From the NCBI GenBank assembly GCA_023386835.1, contig JAEWIY010000026.1, forward strand, positions 1 to 8,206: a stretch of 8,206 nucleotides of DNA, written 5' to 3'. The notes beneath the pieces are model-generated. The model saw only the letters and a list, made by a program, of their open reading frames with translations. It was not told where the DNA came from and made no database searches. Within the stretch, counting starts at the first letter, position 1. Each line of letters begins with the position of its first letter. The stretch comes from Verrucomicrobiota bacterium (GTDB lineage: Bacteria > Verrucomicrobiota > Verrucomicrobiia > Opitutales > Opitutaceae). Shown piece by piece: positions 6,610-8,206 of the stretch. A program made the translations under genes and the position numbers.

Positions 6610-8079
6610 TCAGGCCTGAGGCGCGGCCGCCGTTGAATGGTTCTTCGCGGCGGCCCCGGCAAAGAGTGCCTTGTCGACCTTGTTCGCGACGATCACGCCG
6701 TAATTGATGGTTCCTAGCCAGCCCGACATGATGATGCCAACAGAGCCCGCGTGGTAGAGGCCGGGCAGTTTCTCGGGTAGGTCCATTGAAACTTTCAGGC
6801 CCTCAAACTTGGTGCCGAAGGACGTTCCGCTGAGATGAGTGGTGTAGCGCTCGATCGTGCGAGGCGTCGCCGCCTCCATCCAATCGATCTTGCCGCGGAC
6901 GTCCGGGATGAAGCGCTCCAGCGCGGTGAGCGATTCGTCGATCAGGCGCTGCTTGTGACGTTCGTACTCTTCATCCGACAATCCTTTCCAGTCCGGGTAG
7001 CGACCGTTCAACGACACGACGACCGTGTAGCGCTCCGAACCGGGACGTGTATCCGGATAATAGACCGAAAACGTCCGGCTGGTCGTGTGGAAATCGGTCA
7101 GTTCCTGGCTCGAGTATTCCGGCGCCTCCGACGTGAACACGAGGTCACCGATGTGGGGGATCGAATCACCCTTGCGGATGCCGAAGTACACCTGGCACGA
7201 GCTCGTGTTGATGCGCACCGCCTCGGCCTCCTTGACGTAGTCGGCCGGGAAGTTCTCCGCGCCCGCGAGCCGGAAGATGGTGTTCTTGATGTTCGCGTTG
7301 GACAGCACAGCGCGCGCACGGATGACGCGCCCTCCCTTCACGACCACTCCCGCGACGACTTTGCGGCCGTCGCGCTCCTCCACCAGTATCCGCTCGACGA
7401 GCACATGTTTGCGGCAATCGACGCCGTTGCGCTTGAGCTCCTCGACCATCTTTTTGATCAGCAGATCAGAGCCGCCACGGAAGGTGTACACCCCCGCGCC
7501 CATGAAGTTGGAGAACACGATACCGTACGTGATCGCCGGATCCTCCAGCGTCGATCCGTTGGCATAGGAGATCGGCTCCATCAGCAATCGATGCACGTCC
7601 GGACGACCGGGGAAGAAACGGTTGAACATCTCGCCCGTCGTCTCGGTGTTCTGGTCGTAGAAGTTCATCGACCGAAGGTGATCGTAGAACTGCTCCACGA
7701 CCGCCGGATCGAGTTTGAACTGCTCGACCAAGACGCGGGTGTAGTCCGCCCGCGTGAAGGTCGTCCAGACATCCATCTGCGGGTTGACGAACCGGATGTC
7801 CTTCAACTGCACGATCGAGTCGGCGATCTCCTTCGTCCAATACTTGCGACACGACTTGATCATGCCGCTCGGGAAACCGTGCAGGGAGATGTCGAAGATG
7901 TGACCGCCCTTGCGCGTAAACCACGTCGCCAAGCCGCCAAACTGATAGTGATGCTCGAGCAGCAACACCTTGTGCCCGGCCTTGGCCAGCACGTTTGCGC
8001 CGGTCATGCCGCCCAATCCGCTGCCGATGACGATCACGTCATAGGAGTCACTCGCGCCCTTGAGCCAGTCGTAAGCCAT
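6610..8079 (-). CDS. FAD-dependent oxidoreductase of the phytoene desaturase / carotenoid isomerase / retinol saturase family (CrtI-like)
   Basis: The family uses a dinucleotide-bound flavin to desaturate, isomerise or saturate polyene chains, usually at the membrane. The 489-residue product is full length for it. The N-terminus has the Rossmann FAD motif VIVIGSGLGGMTGA (Gly19, Gly21, Gly24) with the ribose-binding Glu42 in LLLEHH and then FGGLATWF. The middle has the family segment TFRGGSDLLIKKMVEEL, typical of CrtI/CrtISO-like proteins. The C-terminal FAD-contact region (about 442-470) includes GSVGIIMSGWLG and NYGVIVANKV. The tail after about 475 is Ala-rich and looks disordered. It is the first visible gene of the minus-strand operon, preceded by an imperfect inverted repeat and without a Shine-Dalgarno. 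The substrate cannot be read from sequence. A carotenoid is the default expectation, but its neighbours suggest an acyl chain or long olefin instead. No other carotenoid gene (crtB, crtE, crtY) is in view. Confidence 0.85.
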   Translation of the reverse strand: MAYDWLKGASDSYDVIVIGSGLGGMTGANVLAKAGHKVLLLEHHYQFGGLATWFTRKGGHIFDISLHGFPSGMIKSCRKYWTKEIADSIVQLKDIRFVNPQMDVWTTFTRADYTRVLVEQFKLDPAVVEQFYDHLRSMNFYDQNTETTGEMFNRFFPGRPDVHRLLMEPISYANGSTLEDPAITYGIVFSNFMGAGVYTFRGGSDLLIKKMVEELKRNGVDCRKHVLVERILVEERDGRKVVAGVVVKGGRVIRARAVLSNANIKNTIFRLAGAENFPADYVKEAEAVRINTSSCQVYFGIRKGDSIPHIGDLVFTSEAPEYSSQELTDFHTTSRTFSVYYPDTRPGSERYTVVVSLNGRYPDWKGLSDEEYERHKQRLIDESLTALERFIPDVRGKIDWMEAATPRTIERYTTHLSGTSFGTKFEGLKVSMDLPEKLPGLYHAGSVGIIMSGWLGTINYGVIVANKVDKALFAGAAAKNHSTAAAPQA

Positions 8080-8103
8080 GAAGGAAAAGGTGCATCTGAG
8101 AGC

Positions 8104-8145
8104 GCGAGGCGAGCCGGTGCAATGCTGAGTTACGCCGGCTCTCGC
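8104..8145. promoter_or_regulatory. Imperfect inverted repeat upstream of the CrtI-like gene
   Basis: GCGAG (8104-8108) plus AGCCGG (8112-8117) pair with CCGGCTCTCGC (8135-8145), giving 11 base pairs with a 3-base bulge and a 17-base spacer. It lies 24 bases before the start codon at 8079 (minus strand), within the likely leader or promoter of the operon. It could be an operator for a dimeric regulator or a 5'-UTR stem. Chance is possible in such GC-rich DNA, and no promoter boxes are evident. Confidence 0.3.
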
Positions 8146-8177
8146 GGCCCAGCCGACGAGGAGAGGAAAGAGGCGCG

Positions 8178-8190
8178 CCCCCCCCCCCCC
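8178..8190. repeat. Homopolymer run of 13 C near the right end
   Basis: Thirteen consecutive C residues are followed by GCCCGGGCCCC at the window end. Together with the G-rich first 40 bases this looks like low-quality or mis-assembled contig ends rather than biology. A real phase-variable C tract upstream of the operon cannot be excluded. Confidence 0.85.
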
Positions 8191-8206
8191 GCCCGGGCCC
8201 CGCGCA

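Larger units (their letters stand above)
3233..8079 (-). other. Probable five-gene operon: FAD oxidoreductase, fabZ, fabI, oleA, oleB
   Basis: Five genes lie on the minus strand in one direction. Gaps in transcription order are 39, 83 and 52 bases, then an overlap. Their predicted products all act on acyl or polyene chains, which supports a shared pathway and at least partial co-transcription. A terminator-like hairpin in the 83-base fabZ-fabI gap may divide or dampen the transcript. No oleC, oleD, acyl carrier protein or ketoreductase gene is present here. Such genes could lie upstream beyond the right edge or elsewhere in the genome. Confidence 0.6.

Noticed and set aside
5773..6636. 287-codon + strand open frame over fabI/fabZ
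   Set aside because: Antisense to two well-supported genes; Arg/Pro/Ala-rich without domains.

Overview
The window is high-GC bacterial DNA carrying seven protein-coding genes, one of them cut by the left edge. No rRNA, tRNA, CRISPR array or mobile element is visible. Most genes lack a clear Shine-Dalgarno sequence; oleA is the exception. GC content, weak ribosome sites and the gene mix would fit a Verrucomicrobiota bacterium (Opitutales-like), but that placement is a guess from general knowledge. Both ends are extremely G/C-rich, with a run of 13 C near the right end, which suggests contig edges of lower quality.

Left part, + strand. Bases 2-1246 hold the C-terminal part of an RND multidrug efflux pump of the MdtB/MdtC type. 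A 353-base gap follows with one short hairpin and no convincing gene. malQ (1600-3192) encodes a compact bacterial 4-alpha-glucanotransferase with all its catalytic motifs. It is convergent with the next block across only 40 bp.

Right part, - strand (8079 down to 3233). Five co-oriented genes form a likely operon, in transcription order: a CrtI/carotenoid-isomerase-like FAD oxidoreductase, a FabZ-type 3-hydroxyacyl-ACP dehydratase, a FabI-type enoyl-ACP reductase, an OleA-type thiolase-fold condensing enzyme, and an OleB-type alpha/beta hydrolase. OleA and OleB are the first and last enzymes of long-chain olefin biosynthesis: head-to-head Claisen condensation of two acyl-CoAs, and decarboxylation of a beta-lactone to a cis-olefin. 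The middle enzymes, OleD (ketoreductase) and OleC (beta-lactone synthetase), are absent from the visible sequence. Two fatty-acid-elongation enzymes and a polyene-type desaturase/isomerase sit beside oleAB instead.

The most interesting reading is a dedicated lipid or hydrocarbon locus in which acyl chains are processed by FabZ/FabI, joined by OleA, finished by OleB, and possibly modified by the FAD oxidoreductase. Other points worth a second look are a terminator-like hairpin with a T5 tract between fabZ and fabI, loss of the usual first tyrosine in the FabI homologue, an oleA-oleB ATGGTGA overlap, and an imperfect inverted repeat just upstream of the first gene.
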